NCBI GenBank assembly: GCA_965228415.1
Contig: OZ245814.1
Location: 5,518,001 to 5,582,000 of the forward strand
From: Agaribacillus sp965228415
Lineage (GTDB): Bacteria > Bacteroidota > Bacteroidia > Cytophagales > Cyclobacteriaceae
Length of the DNA: 64,000 nt
Reading direction: 5' to 3'
The position numbers and the translations under genes are program-made. Below the pieces are notes generated by a model. That model was not told the DNA's origin and did not search any database. It was given only the letters and a program-made list of their open reading frames with translations. Below, in pieces: positions 17,198 to 25,992 of the stretch; position 1 is the stretch's first letter, and every line of letters starts with the position of its first letter.

Positions 17198-18589
17198 TTA
17201 TTTCTTGGTTGTAATTGTAAAAGCGTCATCTTCTGCCATCCTTTGAAAACTTTTTCCTAAAACGCCTTTCATTTGAGTCAGAGCCATCACCATTTCCTGG
17301 GACTTGCGTTGCGCTTTTTTAAGTGCCTGGTTCATCAGAAATATTAAAACCAGAAATACAACCACTACAAATATAGCTCCCCAAATCAGATAGAGCTTGG
17401 TATTTTGTAATTGACCGATATTGGCTTGTAAGGCTTGTTTTTCAAAGGAATTCTCGAGCATGTATTGGTTATGTTGATCTACCAGGCTTTTACGCATTTC
17501 ATTGGTTAATTTGAACTGGTTACCCAACATTTCGTTATAGGCAATAAGTGGTTTCAAATCTACATCCAGATTCCTTTCATTAGCCATTTTATAGGCCTCA
17601 TTTAATTTTTCAATTGCCTCGGTTAATCTCTCATTGATAATTTTTGGGTTTATTTTGGAAATGGCATTGTTTAGAGTATTAATAGCCAGTAAGTATTCAT
17701 TCTCTGCCAGTTGAAGTTTTCCTATATTTAATAATGTGATTGCAATTGACTCTGGCCTATTTAATTTTTGCTTCTCCGCTAAAGCCTTTTGAAAATATTC
17801 ATGAGCTCTGGGCAAATCTCCTTCCTCCTGATACGTCTCACCAATGTTGTTATAGCCATAAGCCAATCTTAATGCCCTGTTTTCTTTTTTGTCAATAACC
17901 TTAATTGAATTCAAATAACTCTCTCTGGCTAATTCGTATTCTCCTTGGTTAAAGTAGATGGACCCAATGTAATTGTAGCTTTTATTAATTGCTATCTGAT
18001 TAGATGCTTTGATGGCAAGCTTAAGTGCTTGTCTGGTATATTTTATTGCTTCTCCAAACTTTTTTTCTTCCCGAAAACAAGTACCTAAGTTAAAATTTGT
18101 TCTGATAATGTATTCATTGGAGCTATTTTTTTCATATAGAAATAATGCATCAAAATAATACTGCTTGGCTTGATCATATTCTTGAACTTTAAAAAAAATA
18201 TACCCAATATCGGTAAATACATGGGCAAGATCTAATCCTGTCCCAGCTTTTCTAAATAGTTGTGCTGAAGATAAATAATTAACAACCGCTAAATCGTATT
18301 TTCCATTATACTGATATATTTTGCCGAAATACCAGGCTGCAGTAGCTTTGTCCTCGGTGGAACCATATTGACTAGTTAACATTTGCAATTGATTAGCGTA
18401 TTCAAAGGCTTCTTCCAAGCTAGCGCTAAAATGTAGCCTGGTTAGCTTCAATAAAACGGAGATTTTTTGTGCTGGCTGTAAATCAGTGTTAAGGGTAGTG
18501 ATTAAACTATCAATTTCATTATTAGCTTGAATAGTGGCCTTATTAAAAACAAGTCCAAATGCCAAAATAATGATAAAAAATCTTTTCAT
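17198..18589 (-). CDS. TPR membrane-anchor protein 4, variant with longer tail
   Basis: A 463-aa relative of the three downstream genes with the same signal peptide (MKRFFIIILAFGLVFNKATIQA) and TPR array (AVVNYLSSAQLFRKAGTGLD, EAIKYTRQALKLAIKASNQ, YGYNNIGETYQEEGDLPRAHEYFQKAL). After about residue 300 it diverges. A helical juxtamembrane stretch leads to a membrane helix (YLIWGAIFVVVVFLVLIFLM near 400-419) and a longer, about 44-residue tail (KKAQRKSQEMVMALTQMK then GKSFQRMAEDDAF). It lacks the KHFIKQMW motif. Juxtamembrane helices and a coiled-coil-like tail resemble the start of TPR histidine kinases, but the protein stops before any dimerisation or catalytic domain. It may be the oldest member of the array. 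Confidence 0.82.
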   Translation of the reverse strand: MKRFFIIILAFGLVFNKATIQANNEIDSLITTLNTDLQPAQKISVLLKLTRLHFSASLEEAFEYANQLQMLTSQYGSTEDKATAAWYFGKIYQYNGKYDLAVVNYLSSAQLFRKAGTGLDLAHVFTDIGYIFFKVQEYDQAKQYYFDALFLYEKNSSNEYIIRTNFNLGTCFREEKKFGEAIKYTRQALKLAIKASNQIAINKSYNYIGSIYFNQGEYELARESYLNSIKVIDKKENRALRLAYGYNNIGETYQEEGDLPRAHEYFQKALAEKQKLNRPESIAITLLNIGKLQLAENEYLLAINTLNNAISKINPKIINERLTEAIEKLNEAYKMANERNLDVDLKPLIAYNEMLGNQFKLTNEMRKSLVDQHNQYMLENSFEKQALQANIGQLQNTKLYLIWGAIFVVVVFLVLIFLMNQALKKAQRKSQEMVMALTQMKGVLGKSFQRMAEDDAFTITTKK

Positions 18590-18667
18590 GAAGCTTCTGT
18601 TTTGGGCTGAAATTTCAAATTGCCTGAAAAGATAAAAAAATATTCTCGCTTTCCATATCTATTAAAG

Positions 18668-18696
18668 AAAAAAAGCGGGTTGCGCCCGCTTTTTTT
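18668..18696. terminator. Strong intrinsic terminator after the small lipoprotein gene
   Basis: A7 plus GCGGG (18668-18679), loop TTGCG, then CCCGC plus T7 (18685-18696) make a 12-bp symmetric hairpin with a U-tract on either strand. It lies five bases past the stop of the 57-aa lipoprotein on the minus strand and separates it from TPR gene 4. Confidence 0.9.
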
Positions 18697-18700
18697 GATT

Positions 18701-18874
18701 TTAATTTCCACCTCCACTTCCACCTTGTACCTTGTGATCTTCCGGATCATCTCCCTCGGGCGCTGTAACCTCCTCTACCTCAATCTGTGGAGTGGGATCC
18801 TCTACTTCATCAGTACAGCCGTTAAAAACAAAACCACTCATTACTAATGTGATAATTACGAATAAATTTTTCAT
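18701..18874 (-). CDS. Small acidic lipoprotein, 57 aa
   Basis: The minus strand from the ATG at 18874 encodes MKNLFVIITLVMSGFVFNGC, a signal peptide with a lipobox-like FNGC and lipid-acceptor Cys20. A very acidic 37-residue mature part follows (TDEVEDP, EVEEVTAPEGDDPED) and ends HKVQGGSGGGN. It resembles small secreted or surface lipoproteins of Bacteroidota; no function can be assigned. A strong terminator follows at once, which supports it as a real monocistronic gene. It lies immediately upstream of the TPR array on the same strand, so it might be part of that module, but the terminator argues for its own regulation. Confidence 0.75.
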   Translation of the reverse strand: MKNLFVIITLVMSGFVFNGCTDEVEDPTPQIEVEEVTAPEGDDPEDHKVQGGSGGGN

Positions 18875-19671
18875 AGCACTTAAAATTTAATTTGATTTAT
18901 AAAATTTGATTTAGTATTATTCGAGTGAGAAATTGTAATATTTTCATAGAACGTTTTCCGGAGATCATAGTAATCCCCGTGGCAAATCCAGGTTGCCCAT
19001 TCACATTCTTTAAAATACCGGCCGGCTGACCATTAATATTCCGGGAAGTCTAAAAGAGAGGTTTTAAGTGATATTGCTGTTTAATCCGGGACTCCCCTGA
19101 GAAGTTTAGTCTGTCATATTATTTTAAAAAGTAGGCTAAATAGCCCCATTTATTATGTCCATACGTTTGTTTTCTATATACAAAATAATATTTGCTTGCC
19201 AGTTTTACAAAATTTTGCACAATCTTTGAAGAGCCCTTTTTCGGCAATTAGATAATCCCACTCACTTATTCGCTGGTTTTCAGGAAATAACCTACATGGC
19301 TTTTACCACTAAATTTTTGTGTAAAAAACAGCCCGAAAAGTCATTTTTCGGTTTTTTTACACATTTTGACTATGTCTCGCCTACACTTTCCACCTCGTAG
19401 TCTTCCAATAAAAACAAGGGATTAACCAAACTGTTTGCCTGGATTTTGTAGCCGCCAAACCGCAACCTCAAATTTGCACTTTATACTCATCTACTGCAAA
19501 GTATAATTGTATTTTTTTAATATCATCCGGTTTGAGTAATCTTTTGTCATTGGCTCTTGAAAAAAAAGTATTAATACGGGAGAAAAACTACCCAATTGTA
19601 CAATTCTATGAAGCCGATGGTGCCGGATGTTAAAATATAATACCCCTATTTTAAAGCATCTTAAATATGCT
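18875..19671. other. Long intergenic region upstream of the Lrp gene
   Basis: About 800 bases without a recognisable gene. The main structure is an imperfect inverted repeat at 19319-19362: GTGTAAAAAA and CGAAAA on the left pair with TTTTCG and TTTTTTACAC on the right, with a small internal bulge. It could be a terminator or a transcript-processing hairpin. The remainder is AT-rich with no repeat I could confirm. Confidence 0.5.
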
Positions 19672-19679
19672 TATCTTTG
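19672..19679 (+). promoter_or_regulatory. -7 promoter box for the Lrp/AsnC gene
   Basis: TATCTTTG, a perfect -7 box, with a T-rich stretch about 19 bases upstream in place of a clear TTTG. The leader to the ATG at 19711 would be about 25 bases. Confidence 0.55.
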
Positions 19680-19710
19680 GCCAAATAAAATTTTGTTACC
19701 CAAGAAAAAT

Positions 19711-20187
19711 ATGGCCATAAATTCTAAACTAGATAAAATAGACCGAAAAATATTAGAAATATTACAGTCCAATGCAAAGATTACCAACGCCCAACTATCC
19801 AAGGAGATTGGCCTGTCGCCTGCCCCCACCCTGGAAAGGGTGAAAAAACTGGAGAATTCGGGTATCATCCATAGCTATCACGCTAAACTCGACATGACCA
19901 GTATAGGTCTGGATGTAAGTACCTTTGTTCATGTTTCCTTAAAAGGGCACAACAAGGAAAATATCGAAATATTTCTCCAGGAGATTCGCAGCATCGATGA
20001 GATTATCGAGTGTCATCATATCACCGGCACGGGCGATTTTATTTTGAAAATTGTATCTACCGATATTGCCTCTTATCAAAAGCTGATGCTGGAAAAAGTG
20101 AGTGATATCAAGGTCATTGACAGCCTGCAATCCATGGTCATATTATCGACTTTTAAAGACAGCAAGGTTTTGCCTATTCCGGAATAA
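19711..20187 (+). CDS. Lrp/AsnC family transcriptional regulator
   Basis: A 158-aa protein of normal family length from the ATG at 19711 (MAINSKLDKIDRKILEIL); an upstream in-frame extension overlaps the promoter and is rejected. Residues 7-60 are the winged HTH (LDKIDRKILEILQSNAKITNAQLSKEIGLSPAPTLERVKKLE as separate helices). The C-terminal RAM/effector domain has GHNKENIEIFLQEI and ECHHITGTGDFILKIVSTDI, where the GxGDxxL motif normally contacts an amino-acid effector. Lrp-type proteins form octamers and control amino-acid metabolism. It stands alone with its own promoter. Confidence 0.92.
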   Translation: MAINSKLDKIDRKILEILQSNAKITNAQLSKEIGLSPAPTLERVKKLENSGIIHSYHAKLDMTSIGLDVSTFVHVSLKGHNKENIEIFLQEIRSIDEIIECHHITGTGDFILKIVSTDIASYQKLMLEKVSDIKVIDSLQSMVILSTFKDSKVLPIPE

Positions 20188-20375
20188 CCGTTGTTTTTCC
20201 AGGGTTTCAGTATATGCCCCTGTGCTGAGAACACACAAAGCTAATTTTTGTTACACCACTTCACGCTTATAGACTGAAGCCGCGCTTTGTCTTTTCACAT
20301 GCTTGTGCGTAAAATAATGTTTGCATTTGTGTTTCGGGTTTTTGCTGATTGGTTTATAGTATTAATCTTGCGGAA

Positions 20376-20410
20376 ACATCCGGGTTAAGGATAATGAGCT
20401 ATCCGGATGT
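20376..20410. repeat. Inverted repeat 3' of the GT4 gene
   Basis: ACATCCGG (20376-20383) and CCGGATGT (20403-20410) flank a 19-nt loop. It lies 69 bases beyond the stop of the minus-strand glycosyltransferase and may end its transcript, but no U-tract follows. Confidence 0.4.
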
Positions 20411-20478
20411 GCTTGACAAGCCCTGGTGAAGTCGAGGTCAAAGAGGATTAAATCGGAATTGGCAGAGGAGCGGGGAGA

Positions 20479-21555
20479 CTAAGTAAACAGGTTTATGAAA
20501 TTAACCTCATTAGCAATGACTGAGTAATTCAGTATAACATCTTTTCTACCTTGCTGACCAAGTTTTGTTTTTAGCTGGTTATCTAAAATAAGGGTTTTCA
20601 AATTCTTGTACCAGTCATTTTCATTATCGCACAAAAAACCATTTTTCCCATGACGTATAATTTCAGAATTTACGCCTACTGGTGAGGCTAAGGCTGGAAT
20701 CCCCAGAGCGAGGTATTGTAAAGCTTTAAAACCGCATTTGCCTTGTGACCATTGATCTTCAGATAAAGGCATTACACCAATATCTATCATCATCAGATCT
20801 GGGATCTCAGTGTCCTTATTCCAGGGGATGAAGTAAAGGGATTTGAAAGATAGTTTAGGTGGTTGATTGGAAATGACTAAAAATGTGAAGTCAAACTCCC
20901 GTTCTAATTCTTGTATTACGGGGACTAATAAGTTGAGATAATGTAACGTGGAATGTGTTCCGGTCCATCCGATTACAGGTTTGTCGGATTTCTTTGCAGG
21001 AGAATATAACACCGGGTTGTGGAGATTTTCTGTGTCGATAGTGGTAGGATTTAGAATAACATTTTCATTGTATTGTTGTGCATATTCACATAAATACCTG
21101 TTACCCCCACTTACTTTATAACTCCATTTACAAATTGAGGCCACCTTATGGTGCCATTTGAGCCCCGCTGCCAGTTGATTGGTTTGAGAGGTATTAGGCA
21201 ACCAAATGGCATCATCAAAATCATAAATTATCTTTTTTTTAGCAATTTTGGCTATCCACCATTCAAAGACCGGTGGACCGATCGGCGCCGTTTCCCGGTG
21301 AATAAATATATAGTTGTAATTTGATAGTCCAAATAAAACCAGCAGCTTCCTTTTTGCCAGCCCCTTAAGTATGCCCCAAAGTTTCCTTGCCAGTTTTCCG
21401 GGTTGATACAAAACCTTCCAGGTATGTTTATCCAAAAAGGGCGCGACATCATAATGTATTTGTTGTTGATCCAGAAAATGAAAATATTGTTCGAACCGGA
21501 AGCGCTGCGAGGGGGCTTGGTGTGCAGGGTAAGGAACTAAGAAAAGTATTTTCAT
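20479..21555 (-). CDS. Family GT4-like glycosyltransferase
   Basis: A 358-aa protein from the ATG at 21555 (MKILFLVPYPAHQAPSQRFRFEQY); the upstream in-frame stretch has no conserved features. The N-terminal GT-B half has APSQRFRFEQYFHFL and DFDDAIW; the C-terminal half has VIGWTGTHSTLHYL and the nucleotide-sugar region QGKCGFKALQYLALGIPALASPVGVNSEII, the usual GT4 pattern of a Lys followed by a downstream E-like position in the sugar-binding loop. It should transfer a sugar from a nucleotide donor at the cytoplasmic face of the membrane. It is divergent from legB and marks the left end of the glycan locus. Donor and acceptor are unknown. Confidence 0.85.
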   Translation of the reverse strand: MKILFLVPYPAHQAPSQRFRFEQYFHFLDQQQIHYDVAPFLDKHTWKVLYQPGKLARKLWGILKGLAKRKLLVLFGLSNYNYIFIHRETAPIGPPVFEWWIAKIAKKKIIYDFDDAIWLPNTSQTNQLAAGLKWHHKVASICKWSYKVSGGNRYLCEYAQQYNENVILNPTTIDTENLHNPVLYSPAKKSDKPVIGWTGTHSTLHYLNLLVPVIQELEREFDFTFLVISNQPPKLSFKSLYFIPWNKDTEIPDLMMIDIGVMPLSEDQWSQGKCGFKALQYLALGIPALASPVGVNSEIIRHGKNGFLCDNENDWYKNLKTLILDNQLKTKLGQQGRKDVILNYSVIANEVNFINLFT

Positions 21556-21620
21556 TTTAGCCAGAATATTTCTGAAAGCAATATTAGTTTCATTAAAATT
21601 TAAAATTAGACCAAAATCCA

Positions 21621-21628
21621 TAATTTTG
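21621..21628 (+). promoter_or_regulatory. -7 promoter box for the nonulosonate operon
   Basis: TAATTTTG, a perfect TAnnTTTG box, 29 bases before the legB ATG at 21657. No TTTG at the expected -33 distance. It is the best promoter candidate for the long plus-strand operon. Confidence 0.45.
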
Positions 21629-21656
21629 TCCAAAATGATTTTTTTTTTAATTTTCC

Positions 21657-22655
21657 ATGCATTTAAAATCTAAAAAAGTACTGGTTACAGGCGCGGATGG
21701 GTTTATCGGGAGCCATCTGGTGGAGCGGTTAATTGAAGAAGGTTGTCAGGTAAAGGCCTTTTGTTATTATAACTCTTTTAATTCATGGGGATGGATTGAT
21801 GCCTTTCCCAAAGAGGTGAAAGATCAATTAGACATATTTACCGGAGATATACGAGATCCAAATGGTGTAAAAACTGCTATGATGGGTTGTGATATAGTTT
21901 TCCACCTTGCAGCTCTTATTGCTATTCCTTATAGTTACCATTCACCAGATAGTTACGTGGACACTAACATCAAGGGGACGTTAAATATTCTTCAAGCGGC
22001 CCGAGATCTGACGGTGGAAAAGGTTTTAGTTACATCCACCTCCGAGGTTTATGGCACAGCCTTATATACACCTATTGACGAGAAACACCCCAGGCAAGGC
22101 CAATCTCCTTACTCAGCTACCAAAATCGGAGCAGATCATATTGCTGAGTCCTTTTATCGCAGTTTTGACTTACCGGTAACCATTGTCAGGCCTTTTAATA
22201 CTTATGGCCCCCGTCAATCGGCTCGCGCGGTAATTCCGACTATTATTTCTCAGTTACTAAGCAAAAAGGAAGAAGTAAAACTAGGAGCTTTATCGCCGAC
22301 CAGAGACCTATTATATGTAAAAGATACTGTAAATGGGTTTGTTGAAATTGCCAAATCTGACAAAACCGAAGGGGAAGAGATTAATATCGCCACTTGTCAG
22401 GAGGTATCCATTGGGCTTTTGGCACAAAAAGTAATAGACATTATCAACCCAAATGCCACAATTATTTCCGACGAACAACGGTTAAGGCCGGGAAAAAGTG
22501 AGGTTAACAGATTATTGGGAAGTAACGAAAAAATCATCCAGATGACCAATTGGCGACCAAACTACAACCTTGATCAAGGGTTAATAGAAACTATCGAATG
22601 GTTTAAACAGGCAAAAAATTTAAGTAGTTACAAAGCCGATATTTACAATGTATAA
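21657..22655 (+). CDS. legB: LegB-like NAD-dependent nucleotide-sugar 4,6-dehydratase
   Basis: A 332-aa short-chain dehydrogenase/reductase. The Rossmann motif VLVTGADGFIGSHL is at about residues 8-21, the catalytic Ser/Thr region is STSEVYG near 125, and the YxxxK pair is YSATK near 150. RPFNTYGPRQ and LSPTRDLLYVKDTVNGF are typical of the LegB clade. In the legionaminic acid pathway LegB makes the 4-keto-6-deoxy intermediate from GDP-GlcNAc (UDP-GlcNAc in some species). It overlaps legC by eight bases, which fits translational coupling. The neighbouring legC, legI, legG and legF homologues support the assignment strongly. Confidence 0.9.
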   Translation: MHLKSKKVLVTGADGFIGSHLVERLIEEGCQVKAFCYYNSFNSWGWIDAFPKEVKDQLDIFTGDIRDPNGVKTAMMGCDIVFHLAALIAIPYSYHSPDSYVDTNIKGTLNILQAARDLTVEKVLVTSTSEVYGTALYTPIDEKHPRQGQSPYSATKIGADHIAESFYRSFDLPVTIVRPFNTYGPRQSARAVIPTIISQLLSKKEEVKLGALSPTRDLLYVKDTVNGFVEIAKSDKTEGEEINIATCQEVSIGLLAQKVIDIINPNATIISDEQRLRPGKSEVNRLLGSNEKIIQMTNWRPNYNLDQGLIETIEWFKQAKNLSSYKADIYNV

Positions 22656-23796
22656 GGAAGTTATTGATTTTATTCGAAGTCTATACCAAACCGATAAATT
22701 CATACCACTCCATGCTCCAATATTTATAGGCAATGAAGAGAAATATGTAACAGATTGCATCAAATCAACCTTCGTATCATCTGTTGGTGCGTACGTAGAT
22801 CGCTTTGAAGAGATGATCTGTGAGTTTACCGGTTCAAAATATGCAGTAGCCACTGTAAATGGAACCGCTGCCTTGCACATGGCCCTAATACTAGCCGGTG
22901 TAAAAAAAGAAGAGTTGGTCATTACTCAGCCTTTAACGTTTGTAGCCACTTGCAATGCCATTAAAAATGCCGGTGCAGACCCTCTTTTTACTGATGTAGA
23001 TCTCGAAACAATGGGGATGTGTCCCGAAAGCTTAGAGAAATTCCTGCAACAAGAGTGTTTAGTGAACAGTGAAGGGCAAACAATACATAGGCGTAGCAAG
23101 AAGCGAGTATCGGCCTGTGTTCCCATGCATACATTTGGCCACCCTGTCAAAATTACTGAAATTTCAAAGGTTTGTGAGTCCTTTAATATACCGGTGGTCG
23201 AGGATGCTGCTGAATCTTTAGGTAGTTATTATAAAAATCAGCATACAGGCACCTTTGGATTACTGGGGACATTGAGTTTTAATGGGAATAAAACTATTAC
23301 CTGTGGCGGAGGTGGTATGATTTTAACTAATAATGAAAAACTGGCTAAAGCGGCTAAACACTTAACGACCACTGCTAAAGTTCCTCATGCTTGGGAATAT
23401 GATCATGATCAGATAGGCTATAATTACAGATTGCCTAATCTTAATGCTGCTCTTGCTTGTGCTCAAATGGAACAATTACCCAAATTTTTAAAAAATAAAA
23501 GAAAACTGGCGAACAGATATTTTGATTTTTTTGCCGACAAAAAAATCAAAATTATGAAGGAGCCGGATAATGCAAAAGCTAATTATTGGCTGAATTCAAT
23601 TCTTTTGTCTGATAGAAAAGAACGGGATGCTTTCTTAAAATATACCAATGACCGGAAAGTAATGACCAGACCGGTTTGGAATTTGATGTATAATTTAGCA
23701 ATGTTTAAGAATTGCATTAAATTTGAGATCAAAAATGCTATTTATTTGGAGGAGAGAGTGGTCAATATTCCCAGTAGTGTGACTTTATCGGATTAA
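22648..23796 (+). CDS. legC: LegC-like PLP aminotransferase (DegT/DnrJ/EryC1)
   Basis: A 382-aa fold-type I aminotransferase. KYAVATVNGTAALHMAL is the phosphate-binding start of the fold, VVEDAAESLGSYY supplies the Asp that pairs with the pyridine nitrogen, and LSFNGNKTITCGGGGM contains the Schiff-base Lys. LegC transfers an amino group to C4 of the LegB 4-keto product. The first 30 residues (KEVIDFIRSLYQTDKFIPLHAPIF) match the LegC subfamily, which separates it from other DegT enzymes such as PseC. The operon context makes a perosamine-type role unlikely. Confidence 0.88.
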   Translation: MYKEVIDFIRSLYQTDKFIPLHAPIFIGNEEKYVTDCIKSTFVSSVGAYVDRFEEMICEFTGSKYAVATVNGTAALHMALILAGVKKEELVITQPLTFVATCNAIKNAGADPLFTDVDLETMGMCPESLEKFLQQECLVNSEGQTIHRRSKKRVSACVPMHTFGHPVKITEISKVCESFNIPVVEDAAESLGSYYKNQHTGTFGLLGTLSFNGNKTITCGGGGMILTNNEKLAKAAKHLTTTAKVPHAWEYDHDQIGYNYRLPNLNAALACAQMEQLPKFLKNKRKLANRYFDFFADKKIKIMKEPDNAKANYWLNSILLSDRKERDAFLKYTNDRKVMTRPVWNLMYNLAMFKNCIKFEIKNAIYLEERVVNIPSSVTLSD

Positions 23797-23799
23797 TAT

Positions 23800-24822
23800 A
23801 TGAAGCCAGTAGTAATAATAGCAGAGGCGGGAGTTAATCATAATGGAGATATTAATCTTGCCAAAGAGTTGGTAAATGTTGCGGCTGACGCAGGAGCGGA
23901 TTTCGTAAAATTTCAAACCTTCAAATCTGAAAATCTTGTTTCTGCAAGCGCTAAGAAAGCCGCATATCAGGTGAAGAATACTTCCGATGATATGGAGAAT
24001 TCACAATATCAGATGCTGAAAAAGCTAGAACTGGATATTGATGCGCATCAAATATTAATAGATTATTGTGATTCAAGAAATATTAAATTTTTGTCTACCG
24101 CCTTTGATTTGGAAAGCATAGACCTACTGAATAATCTGGGTATTCCTTTTTTTAAAATTCCCTCCGGCGAAATAACCAACCTGCCCTACCTTAAGAAAAT
24201 AGCTACATTAAATAAACCTGTGGTTATTTCGACGGGAATGTCTAGCCTGAAGGAAGTCGAAGAGGCGCTAAATGTATTTCTGGACAGTGGAGTAAATAAA
24301 GACAAAATTACTATTCTGCATTGTAACACCGAGTATCCAACACCTTTTGAAGATGTAAATCTTAATGCCATGTTAACCATAAAAGATGAACTTGGTGTTG
24401 AGGTAGGGTACTCCGATCACACTTTGGGGATAGAGGTTGCAATAGCAGCTGTGGCCTTGGGTGCGACTGTAATCGAAAAGCATTTCACGTTGGATAAAAA
24501 AATGAAAGGCCCTGATCACAAAGCTTCATTGGAACCCCGGGAACTTTTTGACCTTGTAAAGGCAATAAGAAATATTGAAGGGGCCATGGGGGGTAGCATA
24601 AAAGCACCCACAGATTCAGAATTGAAAAATGTTATATCTGTGAGAAAAAGTATCCATTTAAAAAGAGATATAAAAAAAGGTGAGGTGTTGAGTGAAAATC
24701 AATTGATTATGAAGCGTCCTGGAAATGGTATTTCTCCGATGGACCTTGATAAGGTACTAAACAAGAAGTTCAAAAAGAATTTATCAGCCGATTATCAATT
24801 GAAATGGGAGGATTTTGAATAA
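23800..24822 (+). CDS. legI: LegI/NeuB-like nonulosonic acid synthase
   Basis: A 340-aa enzyme with the NeuB TIM barrel: VIIAEAGVNHNGDINLAKELV, ADFVKFQTFKSENLVS, FKIPSGEITNLPYL, HCNTEYPTPFEDVNLNAM and YSDHTLG. The C-terminal SAF (antifreeze-like) domain spans about residues 280-338 (RKSIHLKRDIKKGEVLS). It condenses a six-carbon 2,4-diacylamino sugar with phosphoenolpyruvate to a nine-carbon acid, using a divalent metal. With LegB/C/G beside it, the product is more likely legionaminic than N-acetylneuraminic acid, though the two synthases are hard to separate by eye. Its stop overlaps the legG start by one base. Confidence 0.88.
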   Translation: MKPVVIIAEAGVNHNGDINLAKELVNVAADAGADFVKFQTFKSENLVSASAKKAAYQVKNTSDDMENSQYQMLKKLELDIDAHQILIDYCDSRNIKFLSTAFDLESIDLLNNLGIPFFKIPSGEITNLPYLKKIATLNKPVVISTGMSSLKEVEEALNVFLDSGVNKDKITILHCNTEYPTPFEDVNLNAMLTIKDELGVEVGYSDHTLGIEVAIAAVALGATVIEKHFTLDKKMKGPDHKASLEPRELFDLVKAIRNIEGAMGGSIKAPTDSELKNVISVRKSIHLKRDIKKGEVLSENQLIMKRPGNGISPMDLDKVLNKKFKKNLSADYQLKWEDFE

Positions 24823-25988
24823 TGAAAAAAAGAAAAATATGCGTCGTCACAGGAACCAGGGCTGAGTATGGATTATTATTTTGGCTTTTGAAGAAGCTAA
24901 AAAATGATGAAGAACTCGAACTCCAGTTATGTGTTACAGGAATGCATCTCTCCCCGGAATTCGGTTTGACATATGAAGTGATTGAAAAAGACGGTTTTCA
25001 AATTGATAAAAAAGTTGAAATCTTGCTGTCATCGGACAGCCCTGCCGGAATAAATAAATCAATAGGCTTAGGGATAATAGGTTTTGCCGATTGCTTTGTC
25101 GATTTAGATCCGGATTTGTTGGTGGTTTTGGGAGATAGATTTGAAATTTTTGCAGCTGTCACTGCTGCAATGATAGCCAGAATTCCAGTGGCTCATTGTC
25201 ATGGTGGAGAATCTACTGAGGGATTGATCGATGAACCAATCCGCCACGCAATAACTAAAATGTCGCACTTACATTTCACTTCCACTGATATTTACAAAAA
25301 TCGAGTTATACAACTTGGTGAGAGTCCGGAATATGTTCACAACGTTGGAGCCTTGGGTATAGAAAATTTGAATAAACTAGATCTTCTTTCAAAGAAAGAA
25401 CTTGAGTTAGCATTGGATTTTGTTTTGGGTGAGAAAAATCTTTTGGTAACTTTTCACCCTGTTACTCTTGAACATGCTACATCAGAAACTCAATTTTTGG
25501 AAGTCTTAGATACATTGGATCAGTTTGACGAAATAAAAATAATTTTCACCAAACCAAATGCTGATACTGACGGTCGGAAAATCATTAAATTAATTGATGA
25601 TTATGTCAATAAGAATCGAAATAGATGTATTTCCTTTATCTCTCTTGGACAGTTAAGATACTTATCTTTATTGAAATTTGTGGATGGTGTAGTTGGAAAT
25701 TCATCTAGCGGGTTGATTGAAGCTCCATGGTTTAAAATTGGGACAATTAATATTGGCGATAGACAGAGGGGGCGAATCAAGGCCGATAGTGTGATTGATT
25801 GCGAACCTAAATCTGGATCAATTAGCAAGGCTATAAGTTTGTTATACTCAATAGAATTTCAACAATCATTAAAAAATACCATAAACCCATATGGAACAAA
25901 AAATGCCTCCGAATTAATTCTGCCAATTATAAAAAACGTAGATTTATCGGGTATATTGAAAAAGAAATTTTTTGATATTAATAAATGA
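24822..25988 (+). CDS. legG: LegG/NeuC-like hydrolysing nucleotide-sugar 2-epimerase
   Basis: A 388-aa GT-B-fold epimerase. KICVVTGTRAEYGLLFWLLKKL opens the fold, PDLLVVLGDRFEIFAAVTAA and IPVAHCHGGESTEGLIDEPIRHAITKMSHLHF carry the family signatures, and GNSSSGLIEAPWFKIGTINIGDRQRGR closes the nucleotide site. NeuC-like enzymes hydrolyse the NDP bond while inverting C2, releasing the free sugar that LegI uses. It is the step between the aminated, acylated NDP-sugar and the synthase. Coordinates fit an uninterrupted operon with overlapping neighbours. Confidence 0.88.
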   Translation: MKKRKICVVTGTRAEYGLLFWLLKKLKNDEELELQLCVTGMHLSPEFGLTYEVIEKDGFQIDKKVEILLSSDSPAGINKSIGLGIIGFADCFVDLDPDLLVVLGDRFEIFAAVTAAMIARIPVAHCHGGESTEGLIDEPIRHAITKMSHLHFTSTDIYKNRVIQLGESPEYVHNVGALGIENLNKLDLLSKKELELALDFVLGEKNLLVTFHPVTLEHATSETQFLEVLDTLDQFDEIKIIFTKPNADTDGRKIIKLIDDYVNKNRNRCISFISLGQLRYLSLLKFVDGVVGNSSSGLIEAPWFKIGTINIGDRQRGRIKADSVIDCEPKSGSISKAISLLYSIEFQQSLKNTINPYGTKNASELILPIIKNVDLSGILKKKFFDINK

Positions 25989-25992
25989 TTTT

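Noticed and set aside
10381..20478. Prophage, toxin-antitoxin or CRISPR island in the XRE region
   Set aside because: No integrase, structural, toxin or repeat-spacer signals; XRE genes alone do not make a phage or toxin-antitoxin locus.
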